DNA of 64,000 nt from Fructobacillus parabroussonetiae (GCF_018437265.1 NZ_JAAMFL010000003.1:62001-126000), one strand, 5' to 3'; shown: positions 7,414-15,744, counted from the stretch's first letter. Numbers and translations are program-made. Notes: a model not told the origin generated them from the letters alone.

Positions 7414-8148
7414 TTATGAATGGGCTCGTTTTGCGATGATGGAATAGGTGGGCATCCATGGACCTGTCCACCAGCCAGATACACCGTATGTTTTAGCTTC
7501 TATGACTTCAAGACCCAAGCTAGTGAGCACGTCTATGTACTCTTTTTTGTGATGGCCAGTGTCTACAATGATTAGAGAACCATTGTCAGTAAGAACACGT
7601 ACAGCTTCTTCTAGTGCATGTACTCTTTCGGAAGCCGGCTTTATGTTGTGGATGGCTAAACTTGATACGACATAGTCATACTTTTTATCTGCAAAAGGAA
7701 GGCTGATCATGTTCGCCGTTTTGACGTCAGCAATATGGGTTAAGTGCTGTTGCTTAATAATATTTTGAGTATTGTGAAGGCTATTGTCAGACTGGTCAGA
7801 GTTGCGCCACAAGTCAATACCTGTAGCGTGACCATTACCTGATAAAAGTTTAGCGAACATTAGCAAGACCATTCCATGACCAGTACCTAAGTCAAGAACC
7901 TTTGAATTAGGATCAATTGTTATTTTGGATAAAATACTATTCCATATCTTGTGCTTGCCTCTAATGGAGGTGTTTATAAAGATAGCGCCTGCAAAAATCA
8001 TCAGAACGCCGTATAAAATTGTCCACATGTAACCATCGTAGTATTTATGAAAGGCAATGCCGTAGGCCATTGCAAGAATGCCCCCTAAAATATATAAGAA
8101 TGGTACTAAAGGTGCATCGAGGCCTTTTTTCTTTAGCTGTTTAATCAT
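7414..8148 (-). CDS. Membrane-anchored class I SAM-dependent methyltransferase
   Basis: 244 residues. Two N-terminal membrane segments (about 15-33 and 42-60) precede a Rossmann methyltransferase domain. SAM motif I is VLDLGTGHGMV (about residue 85), the acidic GIDLW follows, and VVSSLAIHN is in the motif IV region. The family methylates small molecules, lipids or proteins and the substrate is not predictable here. A membrane anchor suggests a lipid or quinone-like substrate. The gene is single, opposite to its left neighbour, and lies next to the repressor gene as expected for island cargo. Confidence 0.75.
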   Translation of the reverse strand: MIKQLKKKGLDAPLVPFLYILGGILAMAYGIAFHKYYDGYMWTILYGVLMIFAGAIFINTSIRGKHKIWNSILSKITIDPNSKVLDLGTGHGMVLLMFAKLLSGNGHATGIDLWRNSDQSDNSLHNTQNIIKQQHLTHIADVKTANMISLPFADKKYDYVVSSLAIHNIKPASERVHALEEAVRVLTDNGSLIIVDTGHHKKEYIDVLTSLGLEVIEAKTYGVSGWWTGPWMPTYSIIAKRAHS

Positions 8149-8169
8149 TATTTTAAAAATATCCTTTCA

Positions 8170-8246
8170 TCCCCAATAGGGGGAGAACATGCCTTACTAA
8201 TCAAGGCGCTTTGTATCACGTAAGCCCCAAGCGGGCTTTTTTTATT
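8170..8246. other. Hairpin-rich spacer between repressor and methyltransferase genes
   Basis: Three potential hairpins are visible: TCCCC/GGGGG near 8170-8185, GCCTTACTAATCAAGGC at about 8191-8207, and AAGCCC/GGGCTT at about 8221-8240. The last is followed by seven T on the plus strand, so it looks like a plus-strand terminator although no plus-strand gene precedes it. On the minus strand the spacer would be the methyltransferase leader and could act as an attenuator. Confidence 0.4.
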
Positions 8247-8255
8247 TGTACAAAA

Positions 8256-8903
8256 TTAATTTTCTTTGAGAAGTATTTTTATATTTTCTTTGGCTTGTTG
8301 TGCTAGTTCATCCATACCATGTCCGCGGGGTTCTCCCTCAGCCATAAGGACGTTAGTAGTCATTGCTCTTGTTAATGCACGTATTTTTTTAAGAGCCTTA
8401 TCAGAATTATCTGTGTGCAAGTAAGCTAGTTCAAAAACGCTGTTTATTATCTCCATTATTCCAGCTCGTTGGCTTAGGGACGTTATATGTTGGTCTAAAC
8501 TAAAATCATCTTCAAACTCATCTTTTTGCTGTTCTTGGTACAAATTAACAAAAGGGGTAAGAGACTTTGAGTCCGCCTCGGCACCGTTTATCGCCATTTC
8601 TTCTCTAAAATGTTCAGTTCCTACTTCATTTACATAGTTGGATAAGTTTGCTAGTGCTTCTTCAGCACTTTCACTTACCAAACTACCCATTCCGCTTTTG
8701 TGGGTATCTCTAATTTCTGTAAGTCCTTGTAAATATCCAACACCAACTCCGAAGAAGTCCGCAAGTTTTTGCCACGTTGCTAGCTTTGGTTCACGTTCGT
8801 TTCTTTCGTAAAGTGAAATAGCTTGGGTTGAAATACCCAAGTAGTCCGCAAGTTCTCCTTGGGTTATATGTTTATTTTTTCTTAATTCTTTAATTCTGTT
8901 CAT
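8256..8903 (-). CDS. XRE-family repressor (CI-like) of the island
   Basis: 215 residues. The N-terminal HTH_3 domain (about 1-62) has ITQGELADYLGISTQAISLYERNEREP, a classic phage-repressor helix-turn-helix. The helical C-terminus is unlike peptidase-type CI. It is transcribed leftward, divergently from a Cro-like gene across a 150-base control region holding a perfect palindrome at 9008-9024. It should keep the island's replication operon off, with derepression leading to excision and replication. Confidence 0.85.
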   Translation of the reverse strand: MNRIKELRKNKHITQGELADYLGISTQAISLYERNEREPKLATWQKLADFFGVGVGYLQGLTEIRDTHKSGMGSLVSESAEEALANLSNYVNEVGTEHFREEMAINGAEADSKSLTPFVNLYQEQQKDEFEDDFSLDQHITSLSQRAGIMEIINSVFELAYLHTDNSDKALKKIRALTRAMTTNVLMAEGEPRGHGMDELAQQAKENIKILLKEN

Positions 8904-8975
8904 GGCTTAATTATAAATTAAAAATAGCTAATAACAACAAAATGATTATATTTTTATCTAAAATTAAACTTTTTG

Positions 8976-9024
8976 TTGATTTATATTGATGACGGTGCTA
9001 TATTTATTTTGTTTATTAAACAAA
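8976..9024 (+). promoter_or_regulatory. Rightward lytic-type promoter with perfect operator palindrome
   Basis: TTGATT (8976-8981), 17-base spacer, TATATT (8999-9004). The perfect inverted repeat TTTGTTTA-T-TAAACAAA follows at 9008-9024 over the likely start site. Position between divergent repressor and Cro-like genes marks it as the operator of the switch. Confidence 0.8.
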
Positions 9025-9053
9025 TTGTTGAATTTTTATAAGGAGGCACAACA

Positions 9054-9248
9054 TTGCCAGTAATTAGTAATGATATGGCCAAGGCCATTAAGAGACAGCG
9101 GGGCGAACTTAATTTAAAAGTGAGTGACCTAGCAGAGCAGACAAACTTGTCACGCTTTACCTTGTACCGTGTTTTAAACGGAACAGGCGAATACGTGACC
9201 GACAAGACTTATAACGCACTTAACGAGTGGTTATATCAAAAGCTGTAA
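9054..9248 (+). CDS. Cro-like helix-turn-helix regulator
   Basis: 64 residues. The start is TTG at 9054, chosen because AAGGAGG lies 7 bases upstream. The sequence has a compact HTH (VSDLAEQTNLSRFTLYRVLNGTG). It is the first gene of the rightward operon, opposite the CI-like repressor, as in temperate phage switches, and probably competes at the operator at 9008-9024. Confidence 0.75.
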   Translation: MPVISNDMAKAIKRQRGELNLKVSDLAEQTNLSRFTLYRVLNGTGEYVTDKTYNALNEWLYQKL

Positions 9249-9265
9249 GGAGGTAAGCGCAGAGC

Positions 9266-9463
9266 ATGGAACAAACAACACAGACAGTCACAGAGTGGCC
9301 TAGGTGGCTTAATTGGAAACAAGCGGCCAAGTATTGCAATATAGCCCAAGGGACGTTTAAGCGCCACCTCATTGACACTGGGCGAGTACATGCAAAGGTC
9401 ACAGACTTTGGCAAACGGTACGATCGTAACGAAATTGACCAAGCGATTGAGAACTGGTATTAG
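9266..9463 (+). CDS. Small helix-turn-helix protein, possible excisionase
   Basis: 65 residues with AAGGAGG upstream of the ATG. LNWKQAAKYCNIAQGTFKRHLIDTGRVHAK is a MerR/Xis-like winged-helix pattern, followed by a basic YDRNEIDQAI end. Proteins like this serve as excisionases or regulators in integrative elements, and the integrase at 14491 would be the partner. Assignment is from pattern and position. Confidence 0.6.
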   Translation: MEQTTQTVTEWPRWLNWKQAAKYCNIAQGTFKRHLIDTGRVHAKVTDFGKRYDRNEIDQAIENWY

Positions 9464-9474
9464 GAGGGGATGAC

Positions 9475-9597
9475 ATGGAGCTTTGGAATATTGTGACAAC
9501 GCTGGTAACAGTGGTATGTATTGGAGTAGTTGGCTATGTGGCGGGCTACACAGTAGCAGAGAATGAAGCTAAGCGGTCACGAAAGAATAAGGTTTAA
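9475..9597 (+). CDS. Small single-pass membrane protein (40 residues)
   Basis: Starts at the ATG at 9475 behind AGGAGGGG, in the operon. Residues 5-27 form one hydrophobic segment (WNIVTTLVTVVCIGVVGYVA) and the tail is basic (KRSRKNKV). Function unknown; such tiny membrane proteins are frequent in phage early regions. Confidence 0.65.
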   Translation: MELWNIVTTLVTVVCIGVVGYVAGYTVAENEAKRSRKNKV

Positions 9598-9612
9598 GAG
9601 GGGATGATAAGC

Positions 9613-9834
9613 ATGGATAACAGGGACTACACCAAGGACGTGCTTAGCTCGATTGGTTATTACCAAGACGAACTACACAAGGCTGAAACTATTTTAGGCG
9701 GATCTAAAATGCCGGGACTTGAACCAAGCCATAAGGAGCTAATCCTATCTATGCGACTGGCTCAAACGAAGATTAGCAATGTTCTAACTGACTTGGCTAC
9801 TTTGGAAGATACGACAAAAGACCAGCTTAGTTAA
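9613..9834 (+). CDS. Hypothetical protein of the island operon
   Basis: 73 residues from the ATG at 9613. The earlier ATG at 9604 abuts the GAGGGG ribosome site and is too close to use. Predicted all-helical (YYQDELHKAETIL, LILSMRLAQTKISNVLTDLATLE), likely a small coiled-coil protein. No family recognised. Confidence 0.6.
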   Translation: MDNRDYTKDVLSSIGYYQDELHKAETILGGSKMPGLEPSHKELILSMRLAQTKISNVLTDLATLEDTTKDQLS

Positions 9835-9883
9835 AACAAGTTATTTTAGCGATTTGAAAACGCTAAATAAAAGGAGCGACTGA

Positions 9884-10492
9884 ATGGAATTGGTTTATTA
9901 CAAGGGTTTGAAAGATGAACCTTACACAACAGCGGAAGTAATTGCTGAATTTAGTGGGGTTGATTTGGACAGTATTAACCGACTAACAAGAACACATAAG
10001 GAACGCCTTGAAAAGTTTGGCAAGGTCGGATTTGAAATCCGAGCTATGGACAGTGGGCAAAAACAAAAAGTTTGGAAGTATAACGAGCGACAAGCAACCG
10101 TGCTTATTACTTACTTAAGAAACACCGAACAAGTTTTAGATTTTAAGGATGCTTTGGTTAATGCTTTTTACAGCATGAAGCAGGAACTAGACCAAGCAAA
10201 GCTAAGCCGAGAGCTCAATAAGCGGGCAAATATTGGACTGGCCGATACGATCAAGGCAGAGTTACCTGATGATCCCCACGCTTATAGTAACTACCACCAA
10301 CTAGCCTATAAGTACGCCACGGGGATGACACCCAAGCAACTCAAAAAGGCTAAAGGTGTGAATAGCCCAGAAGAGGCACTAGACAACGACCAAAAGGAGC
10401 GCTTGGAACGAGTCAAGCAGAACATTGCCCTGTTTATTCTGGACGGCAACGACTACCAAGACATCAAGAAGAAGCTACTGGCTGATATTTAA
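9884..10492 (+). CDS. Rha-family phage regulatory protein
   Basis: 202 residues. The N-terminal part contains the Rha-type pattern (TYLRNTEQVLDFKDALVNAFYSMKQ split near residue 75-100, preceded by KYNERQATVL). The C-terminus is helical and carries YKYATGMTPKQLKKAKG. Rha proteins occur in temperate phages and satellites and affect lytic development; the biochemical role is poorly defined. AAAGGAG precedes the start. Confidence 0.75.
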   Translation: MELVYYKGLKDEPYTTAEVIAEFSGVDLDSINRLTRTHKERLEKFGKVGFEIRAMDSGQKQKVWKYNERQATVLITYLRNTEQVLDFKDALVNAFYSMKQELDQAKLSRELNKRANIGLADTIKAELPDDPHAYSNYHQLAYKYATGMTPKQLKKAKGVNSPEEALDNDQKERLERVKQNIALFILDGNDYQDIKKKLLADI

Positions 10493-10511
10493 GAAAGGAG
10501 AGCCAGAGACC

Positions 10512-10697
10512 ATGAAAAAGGCACAAAAAAAGACATCCCCTGAAAGTTTGGCGACCGACGGGAATGACTTGGAAAAAACGCCTTTTTTAATGGCTATTTG
10601 GCTATATTTTAACATGAAAAACACACAAACAGTAACAATAAACGGTTTCTATTCGCCAGAAGTGGCGAAAGTTGAGGGGGGCTTGATCAATGACTAA
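10512..10697 (+). CDS. Hypothetical protein of the island operon
   Basis: 61 residues, ATG at 10512 behind AAAGGAG. Lysine-rich N-terminus, then a hydrophobic TPFLMAIWLYFNM stretch. No family recognised. Its stop overlaps the next start by 8 bases (ATGACTAA), so it is coupled to the downstream gene. Confidence 0.5.
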   Translation: MKKAQKKTSPESLATDGNDLEKTPFLMAIWLYFNMKNTQTVTINGFYSPEVAKVEGGLIND

Positions 10698-10950
10698 ACA
10701 AAATAGCAACGATATTTTATTAAATTTAGTAGATGAAACGTTTGAAACACAAAGCCGACTATTACTGTTTTCTGACTATATCCAAAGATTATCTGATGAA
10801 CTTGGAAAAATCACAACGACCACACCACAAAAGAAAGTGATTAAACTACTCGATTTGGCCGTTAGTGAGTTAATTGGCGAACTGAACGCACTAGATGACG
10901 AAATCGAGAGGGCGGAAGAAGCTAGAAAGGCGGTTAATGGCGATGATTAG
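10690..10950 (+). CDS. Hypothetical helical protein of the island operon
   Basis: 86 residues, preceded by GAGGGGGG. Acidic and helical throughout (TQSRLLLFSDYIQRLSDEL, VSELIGELNALDDEIERAEEA), likely a coiled coil. No family recognised. It overlaps both neighbours, consistent with one coupled operon. Confidence 0.6.
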   Translation: MTKQNSNDILLNLVDETFETQSRLLLFSDYIQRLSDELGKITTTTPQKKVIKLLDLAVSELIGELNALDDEIERAEEARKAVNGDD

Positions 10951-11122
10951 AGAATACACCGCAGGGGTATTACTAACTATTGATCAGTTAAAAGAGTTTA
11001 ACGCTCTATCTGATACGCCTATATTCGCTATTGATGAGGATAGACACACATTTAAGGTAATCAATAAAAAGGGATTGGTGGAGCTATTAGAGCGACTGAA
11101 AGAGGAGGCTAACAATGACTAA
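10937..11122 (+). CDS. Hypothetical small protein of the island operon
   Basis: 61 residues from the ATG at 10937, chosen because AAAGGCGG lies just upstream; a second ATG is at 10943. A short beta-rich part (TPIFAIDEDRHTFKVINKKG) precedes a C-terminal helix. Its stop overlaps the next start as ATGACTAA. Confidence 0.5.
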   Translation: MAMIREYTAGVLLTIDQLKEFNALSDTPIFAIDEDRHTFKVINKKGLVELLERLKEEANND

Positions 11123-11438
11123 CGCACGACACCAAGAGCAACTAACAGCACGAGAAAAAGCTGTATACATGGCACTGCCCCAAGGACAGGAGAACGCTAT
11201 TAAAGTGCCTGTATTGGCTAAGAAGGTAGGAATACCGGAAAGACGGTTATACACGATCCTAAGCCACCTAGCAGACCAAGGATGTTTAGTTGGTAGTTTG
11301 AGGAATGCAAAGGGTGGCGTGTACAAGATTGTAAGCAGTGACGAGTATTTTTATACGTTGAACATGATGAAGAATAACGTTAGGAGCTACCAGAAGCGTG
11401 TAGCGGGGCTAGAACAACACAGGGAGCGCTTTGAATGA
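11115..11438 (+). CDS. Winged-helix DNA-binding protein of the island operon
   Basis: 107 residues. IKVPVLAKKVGIPERRLYTILSHLADQG (about 30-57) is a winged-helix reading head, followed by a wing (LVGSLRNAKGGVYKI) and a basic C-terminal helix. It directly precedes the primase gene (ATGA overlap), so a role in replication initiation or its control is plausible but not shown. Confidence 0.6.
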   Translation: MTNARHQEQLTAREKAVYMALPQGQENAIKVPVLAKKVGIPERRLYTILSHLADQGCLVGSLRNAKGGVYKIVSSDEYFYTLNMMKNNVRSYQKRVAGLEQHRERFE

Positions 11439-12259
11439 ATAACAACAAAGTAGAAGCGATTAAGTCCTATATGAACATTGGCGCTTATGTGTTCATGGCT
11501 TTACCTAATACTAAGTACAACAGTGAAGGCGGTGGCTATAAGAATAGCTTTAATCACTGGGAAGAGTTGGCCGAATGGTTAGCAGAGCATCCCCAATACA
11601 AGGGCGGTAATGTGGGCATTGACCTAGACCGTTCGCCTCTGGTGGTGGTGGACGTTGACCAACATGGAAAAGACGGCCTGCATAGTCTAAAGGACTTCTT
11701 GAACAGTCGAGGAGTTGACCTTGCCACCATATCAAACACCTACCTAGAAAATACCGCAGGAGGTGGCTGGCACGTTTTTTATAAGTGTGAAGATAAAGAG
11801 ACTAAGCAACGACTAATAAGCGCCATGGATGGCCTAGACCTGTTAAATAGTGGTGGTGTGATTGTTGCCCCGTCTGTAATTGATGGCAACGAGTACAAAG
11901 CAACCACCGAACTGGAAACACTCCAGAATAAACCGCAGTGGGTGGATGAATTAGACCAAAACAAAGCCAACAGCAAGGAGCAAAACAACCAACGCCATGC
12001 CCGCTATAGCGTGGCGGAGCGCTGGGGAATGATTGCTAATGGTTTTGATACAGGACAACGAAACGACCAAGCGACTAGCCTCATTGGTTGGCTACTGTCT
12101 TACCAGCTACACCCACGCAAGGCCTTAGAGATTGCCGAGGTAGCCAATGACCGAAGCCTTGAACCACTTAGCTATGATGAGTTGGAAAAGGTCTATACAA
12201 GCGTTTTAAAGCGTGAAATTGCTAAGGCAAAACGAAAGAGGGAGGCACTTCATGGGTAA
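11435..12259 (+). CDS. Primase-polymerase domain replication protein
   Basis: 274 residues. The bifunctional primase/polymerase N-terminal domain is visible as NVGIDLDRSPLVVVDVDQHG with metal-binding Asp residues (about 60-75), GGGWHVFYK (about 108-116) and a GGVIVAPS strand. The C-terminal helical part (NDQATSLIGWLL) is of primase-C type. The protein makes primers for island replication. Its stop overlaps the helicase start (ATGGGTAA), the usual prim-pol plus D5-like pair of phages, satellites and plasmids. Confidence 0.9.
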   Translation: MNNNKVEAIKSYMNIGAYVFMALPNTKYNSEGGGYKNSFNHWEELAEWLAEHPQYKGGNVGIDLDRSPLVVVDVDQHGKDGLHSLKDFLNSRGVDLATISNTYLENTAGGGWHVFYKCEDKETKQRLISAMDGLDLLNSGGVIVAPSVIDGNEYKATTELETLQNKPQWVDELDQNKANSKEQNNQRHARYSVAERWGMIANGFDTGQRNDQATSLIGWLLSYQLHPRKALEIAEVANDRSLEPLSYDELEKVYTSVLKREIAKAKRKREALHG

Positions 12260-13679
12260 AACAGAGCAACTTGAACAGAACTTTTTAGCTGAACGGACTG
12301 ACAAGCCGGCCTGGTTGATTTGCAATGAAGACGGCAAGCCTACCGCCGTCAACTATTTAAAACTTGCTGACACGATCCTAAAAGATAACCCTATGGCCGT
12401 TGTTCCTTTTGGGGATGATATGAATTATTACCTCTACAACGGTATTAACTGGGAACAGGTCAAGCGTAACAGAGCATTAGAGCAAGCTAAGCGGGTGGCT
12501 TTTCAATATCTCAAAGCGGAACAATTTTATACCGTCCGCAAGATGGAAGACACGGCTAAGACGGTGCTAGTGCAGGCGCAAAAAAGCTATAACCCCTTTG
12601 AAAAACAAAAGACCGACCGGGTGGCCTTTAAAAATGGAACTTATATGCTGAATAATGGCGAAATCGTGGCCAACCAACAAGAAGACTACTTGATCAACGG
12701 GCATAATATCGAAGCACAGCCGGGGCAGACCTCCCCCAATATTAACGCATGGGGTGCTTATCTATTCGGCAACTCTTGGCAGTATCTCAAGGAGATTATC
12801 GGTTATGCCTTTATACCCGAACAGCACACCTTTAACACCATCACAATTTTGTTAGATGAAACGGGTGGCAGTGGTAAAAGTTATTTTGTGGATAAGATTG
12901 TAAAGCCACTTATCGGACAGGCTAACATCACAGCCAAGGACATCGACACGCTGACCGGTAGCAATGGCAAGAGCGCCCGCTTTGGGACGGTTGACCTAAT
13001 CAACAAGTTAGCTAATATCCACCTAGACATACCCGACACCCGTATCGACATGCCAGACGCTCTAAAAACTCTATCAGGGGGCGACTTGGTAGAAGTCGAG
13101 GGTAAAGGATCTAACTCAATTAGTGTTGAGCTGTACGCCTTACTTATCTTTGCAAGCAACAACAAGCCTAAGCTATCGGTTAGCTCTGCCTTAGTCCAGC
13201 GCATGCACTTAGTGCCTGTTGTAGCCCCTAAGGTACGAGACAACCCGAAAGAGGCCAAACACCGGGCGACCTTATGGAATGAGTCCGAAGCAATCAAGGA
13301 GCTGGGAGGCTTTGCTATTGAGTGCATTACTGCCTTTCAAACAGCCAAGGCTAACATGAAGCTGACGGTTAGTAATGAAATTGAAGAAACAACAAAGGAC
13401 TGGGCGAACAGTCAGGACTTGGTAGCCTCTTTCTTACTAGAAGCACGGCGAGAGACAGAAGAAGGATATACCGGCGGAATATCGAAGCGAGTCGCTTTTT
13501 CACGGTTTGAAGATTGGCTTAGAGATAATAAAATCGAGTCGAAAATGAGTAAGAAGAGTTTTGACACAAAATTGGCACAAAATGGGTATTTAGAGACACG
13601 AACCCGCCTTCATCCAGAGGGAGACTCAAATAATCCACAATTTAGCTGGCTAGGTTTAGACCTCGAAAAGTACGTTTAA
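12252..13679 (+). CDS. D5/P4-type replication helicase (SF3)
   Basis: 475 residues from the ATG at 12252 behind AGGGAGG; an upstream GTG would extend into the primase gene. A D5_N-like region (about 60-170) precedes an SF3 ATPase with Walker A GGSGKSYF (about residue 204) and acidic and sensor motifs (NKLANIHLDIPD, ALLIFASNNKP). A C-terminal DNA-binding wing ends the protein. It should unwind the island origin. TTGACACAAAA and TTGGCACAAAA lie 11 bp apart within the coding sequence at 13561-13582. Confidence 0.9.
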   Translation: MGKTEQLEQNFLAERTDKPAWLICNEDGKPTAVNYLKLADTILKDNPMAVVPFGDDMNYYLYNGINWEQVKRNRALEQAKRVAFQYLKAEQFYTVRKMEDTAKTVLVQAQKSYNPFEKQKTDRVAFKNGTYMLNNGEIVANQQEDYLINGHNIEAQPGQTSPNINAWGAYLFGNSWQYLKEIIGYAFIPEQHTFNTITILLDETGGSGKSYFVDKIVKPLIGQANITAKDIDTLTGSNGKSARFGTVDLINKLANIHLDIPDTRIDMPDALKTLSGGDLVEVEGKGSNSISVELYALLIFASNNKPKLSVSSALVQRMHLVPVVAPKVRDNPKEAKHRATLWNESEAIKELGGFAIECITAFQTAKANMKLTVSNEIEETTKDWANSQDLVASFLLEARRETEEGYTGGISKRVAFSRFEDWLRDNKIESKMSKKSFDTKLAQNGYLETRTRLHPEGDSNNPQFSWLGLDLEKYV

Positions 13680-13720
13680 GAGCGATTGTGCACGTTTTCG
13701 TGTCAGAGGCAAACTGGCAA

Positions 13721-13926
13721 GAGACCTCAAGAGACGTCAACGTGCCACGAATGTGCCCAAAGTTGAAACCTGAAAACCCTTGTTACTCTAAGTCTTAACT
13801 ATATTTTGTGTTATAAGTGTTAGGTTTTGAGTATATAGAAAGGTAATTGAATAAAGAGAGAGGGAGGTAATAGAAACATATATAGAGGAGAGAAGTGGCG
13901 AAAAACCGACACAAAACGACACAAAG
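13721..13926. repeat. 10-bp doublets in the gap after the helicase gene
   Basis: The gap 13680-14017 has no convincing gene. GAGACCTCAA/GAGACGTCAA occur at 13721/13731 and CGACACAAAA/CGACACAAAG at 13907/13917, each exactly 10 bp apart; GTGCC recurs at 13742/13753. An ORF could start at the GTG at 13895, but the ATG at 14018 has a better context. The doublets match the style of the array at 6075-6445 and may be integrase arm or replication-protein sites. Confidence 0.65.
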
Positions 13927-14017
13927 AGCTTGTATGCCTAGAGTCACAACGGATACATCGATTTTCGAATTGACACAAAAAACAGCACATTTTGACCCAA
14001 AGCAAGAAAGGAATACG

Positions 14018-14365
14018 ATGAACATTTTTATAGCAATTTTATTGGCCGTGATGGCTGGTATTATCCTTTACCAAAAGTGGCTAATGAACAAATTTTATCA
14101 AAGCGCACACTTTTTTAGATACTATGCCAAGCTACACGAAAATAAAGCGATCTATGCCGAAGAAGAGGCGGAGACATTTAGAGACCTACTCAAACAGTTG
14201 GGGTATGACGTGGACAGATTGAGTAATGGCGACAAAACAAGAAAGCCACTGACAGAGTCAGAAAAGTGGGCTATCTATGACCGTCAGCAAATACGCAAAG
14301 CACGGTTAAAAGTTACGGATGAAGAACTTGAAGAAGCTGAACGTATTTATAGCATGAGTAATTAG
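14018..14365 (+). CDS. Small membrane-anchored island protein
   Basis: 115 residues from the ATG at 14018 (AGAAAGGA upstream). One N-terminal membrane helix (IFIAILLAVMAGIILY) is followed by a charged cytoplasmic helical domain (LHENKAIYAEEEAETFRDLLKQLG). A GTG at 13895 with AGAGGAG could add 41 residues but would run through repeat sequence. No family recognised. It lies between the replication genes and a terminator. Confidence 0.6.
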   Translation: MNIFIAILLAVMAGIILYQKWLMNKFYQSAHFFRYYAKLHENKAIYAEEEAETFRDLLKQLGYDVDRLSNGDKTRKPLTESEKWAIYDRQQIRKARLKVTDEELEEAERIYSMSN

Positions 14366-14401
14366 GCTATGTACTAGTTGGGGGATGGTGTGGCAATATA
14401 T

Positions 14402-14450
14402 AAAGGTGTTGAGTGTCTATAGATTGCTATAGCTTTCAACGCCTTTTATT
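14402..14450 (+). terminator. Terminator before the integrase gene
   Basis: AAAGGTGTTGA / TCAACGCCTTT outer stem with an inner CTATAG / CTATAG stem, followed by TTTTATTTT. It separates the replication operon from the integrase. Confidence 0.85.
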
Positions 14451-14490
14451 TTGCTTGTTTTGATAGCATCCCCGCTATCGGAGGTAAGCA

Positions 14491-15624
14491 ATGCAATTAA
14501 AAGAATTGAATACAAAGGACGGGAAGACTTGGGAGGTAATAGGGTATCTTGGTAAACATCCTGACGGTACGAGAGCAAGAGTCAAAAAGCGTGGCTTCTT
14601 GTCCCGGAAAGTTGCAAGAGACTGGTTTAATAATGAAAAAGTATTGTTTAAGGCTGGAGAAAGTGAGTACAACAAAAAAGAGCGCCCGGCCGTTCTAACA
14701 GTCAAAGCACTCTATGAACTTTGGCTAGATGGTTACCAAAGCACTGTAGAAGAAAGCTCGCTTAACAAAGTACTAAGCTACTTTGATATACACATTTTAC
14801 CTGTATGGGGTAATACTCCAGTAGATGAAATCACCCCTATAGCTTTACAGAAGTATCTTACCACAATGCAGGCCAAACTTATCAAGTATAAAAAGCCGGT
14901 GCTGTACTTTCGTAAGGTGGTAGATATGGCCGTACGTTTGGACATGATAGCTGTAGATCCATTTACCAAAGTTGTCTTCCCAAGAGAGAGACGAACCAAG
15001 AAGAAAAAGAAGGCCATGAACCTTGAAGAGTTTAGGCGGTTTGTTGAGGTGCTTGATAGCCAATATTGCCAGATTAACAGGCAGGCTTATGTTTTACTTA
15101 GGCTGGCCGCTTTCACTGGTATGAGGTCAGAGGAGCTAATAGCCTTACAGTGGAAGCATGTAGACTTTGATGGTGGCTATATAACCATAGAACAAGCCAT
15201 AGGGAGAGGCCTACACGGTGTAGGGTATTTGAAAGATCCAAAGTCGTCTGCAAGCTATCGAACAATTAAGATAGCCTCTGACATGGTCAGGGTACTAGCC
15301 AGCTACTATGATGAAAGTAGTTATAAAAAGCCAAATGACTTTGTTTTTAATACTGAAGGCCATTTTGTACAGCCGACCAGGCCTAAAAAGTGGATGGATG
15401 ACGTTAAGAAACGCTACAACGTGGCTGAGGGGATAACACCTCATGGGCTACGCCATACGTGGGCAACTCTTGCTCTTGAACGTGGTGCAACCGTTAAGCA
15501 AGCACAAACCTATCTAGGTCATGCTGACGCCTCCATTACGCTAGATATTTATAGTGAAGTGACCAAAGAGGCCAGCGAAAAAACAGCAAGCGTCCTTGAT
15601 GGTATCGTCCCAAAACTAGAATAA
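14491..15624 (+). CDS. int: Tyrosine-type phage integrase
   Basis: 377 residues. N-terminal AP2-like arm-binding domain (about 1-55), core-binding SAM-like domain (65-160), catalytic domain (about 175-365). Catalytic residues are visible: Arg in AFTGMRSEELIAL, HGLRHTW (His, Arg), GHADAS (His) and the Tyr in LDIYSEV. It inserts and excises the island at its att site. GGAGG lies 5-6 bases before the ATG. Position at the extreme right of the island implies attR just downstream. Confidence 0.95.
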   Translation: MQLKELNTKDGKTWEVIGYLGKHPDGTRARVKKRGFLSRKVARDWFNNEKVLFKAGESEYNKKERPAVLTVKALYELWLDGYQSTVEESSLNKVLSYFDIHILPVWGNTPVDEITPIALQKYLTTMQAKLIKYKKPVLYFRKVVDMAVRLDMIAVDPFTKVVFPRERRTKKKKKAMNLEEFRRFVEVLDSQYCQINRQAYVLLRLAAFTGMRSEELIALQWKHVDFDGGYITIEQAIGRGLHGVGYLKDPKSSASYRTIKIASDMVRVLASYYDESSYKKPNDFVFNTEGHFVQPTRPKKWMDDVKKRYNVAEGITPHGLRHTWATLALERGATVKQAQTYLGHADASITLDIYSEVTKEASEKTASVLDGIVPKLE

Positions 15625-15706
15625 AATAACACATAAATTAACACAAAACCCGTAAAACGTTGATATGACAGGCTTTTTTGGAATTCCGCTATCTCCTTGA
15701 TATAAA
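15625..15706. other. Probable right attachment region (attR), not resolved
   Basis: This stretch follows the integrase stop. TAACAC recurs at 15627 and 15639, like integrase arm sites. A GC-richer block (GGAATTCCGCTATCTCCTT, 15680-15698) resembles the 3' end of a host gene next to a terminator. No matching copy was found elsewhere in the window, so the core and the left end remain unknown. Confidence 0.35.
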
Positions 15707-15744
15707 AAGAGGATTGGAAGAATGAACTTCCAATCCTCTTTTTT
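15707..15744 (+). terminator. Strong terminator beyond the integrase
   Basis: Perfect 14-bp stem (15707-15720 and 15727-15740), 6-base loop, T-run on plus and A-run on minus. It could serve both strands. Confidence 0.9.

Noticed and set aside
13895-14017. GTG-started N-terminal extension of the membrane protein
   Set aside because: It runs through 10-bp doublet sequence and adds no recognisable domain; the ATG at 14018 has a good ribosome site. Not excluded.
15680-15698. End of a tRNA or tmRNA as integration target
   Set aside because: The block resembles such an end only loosely, and neither the rest of the RNA nor a second copy is in the window.
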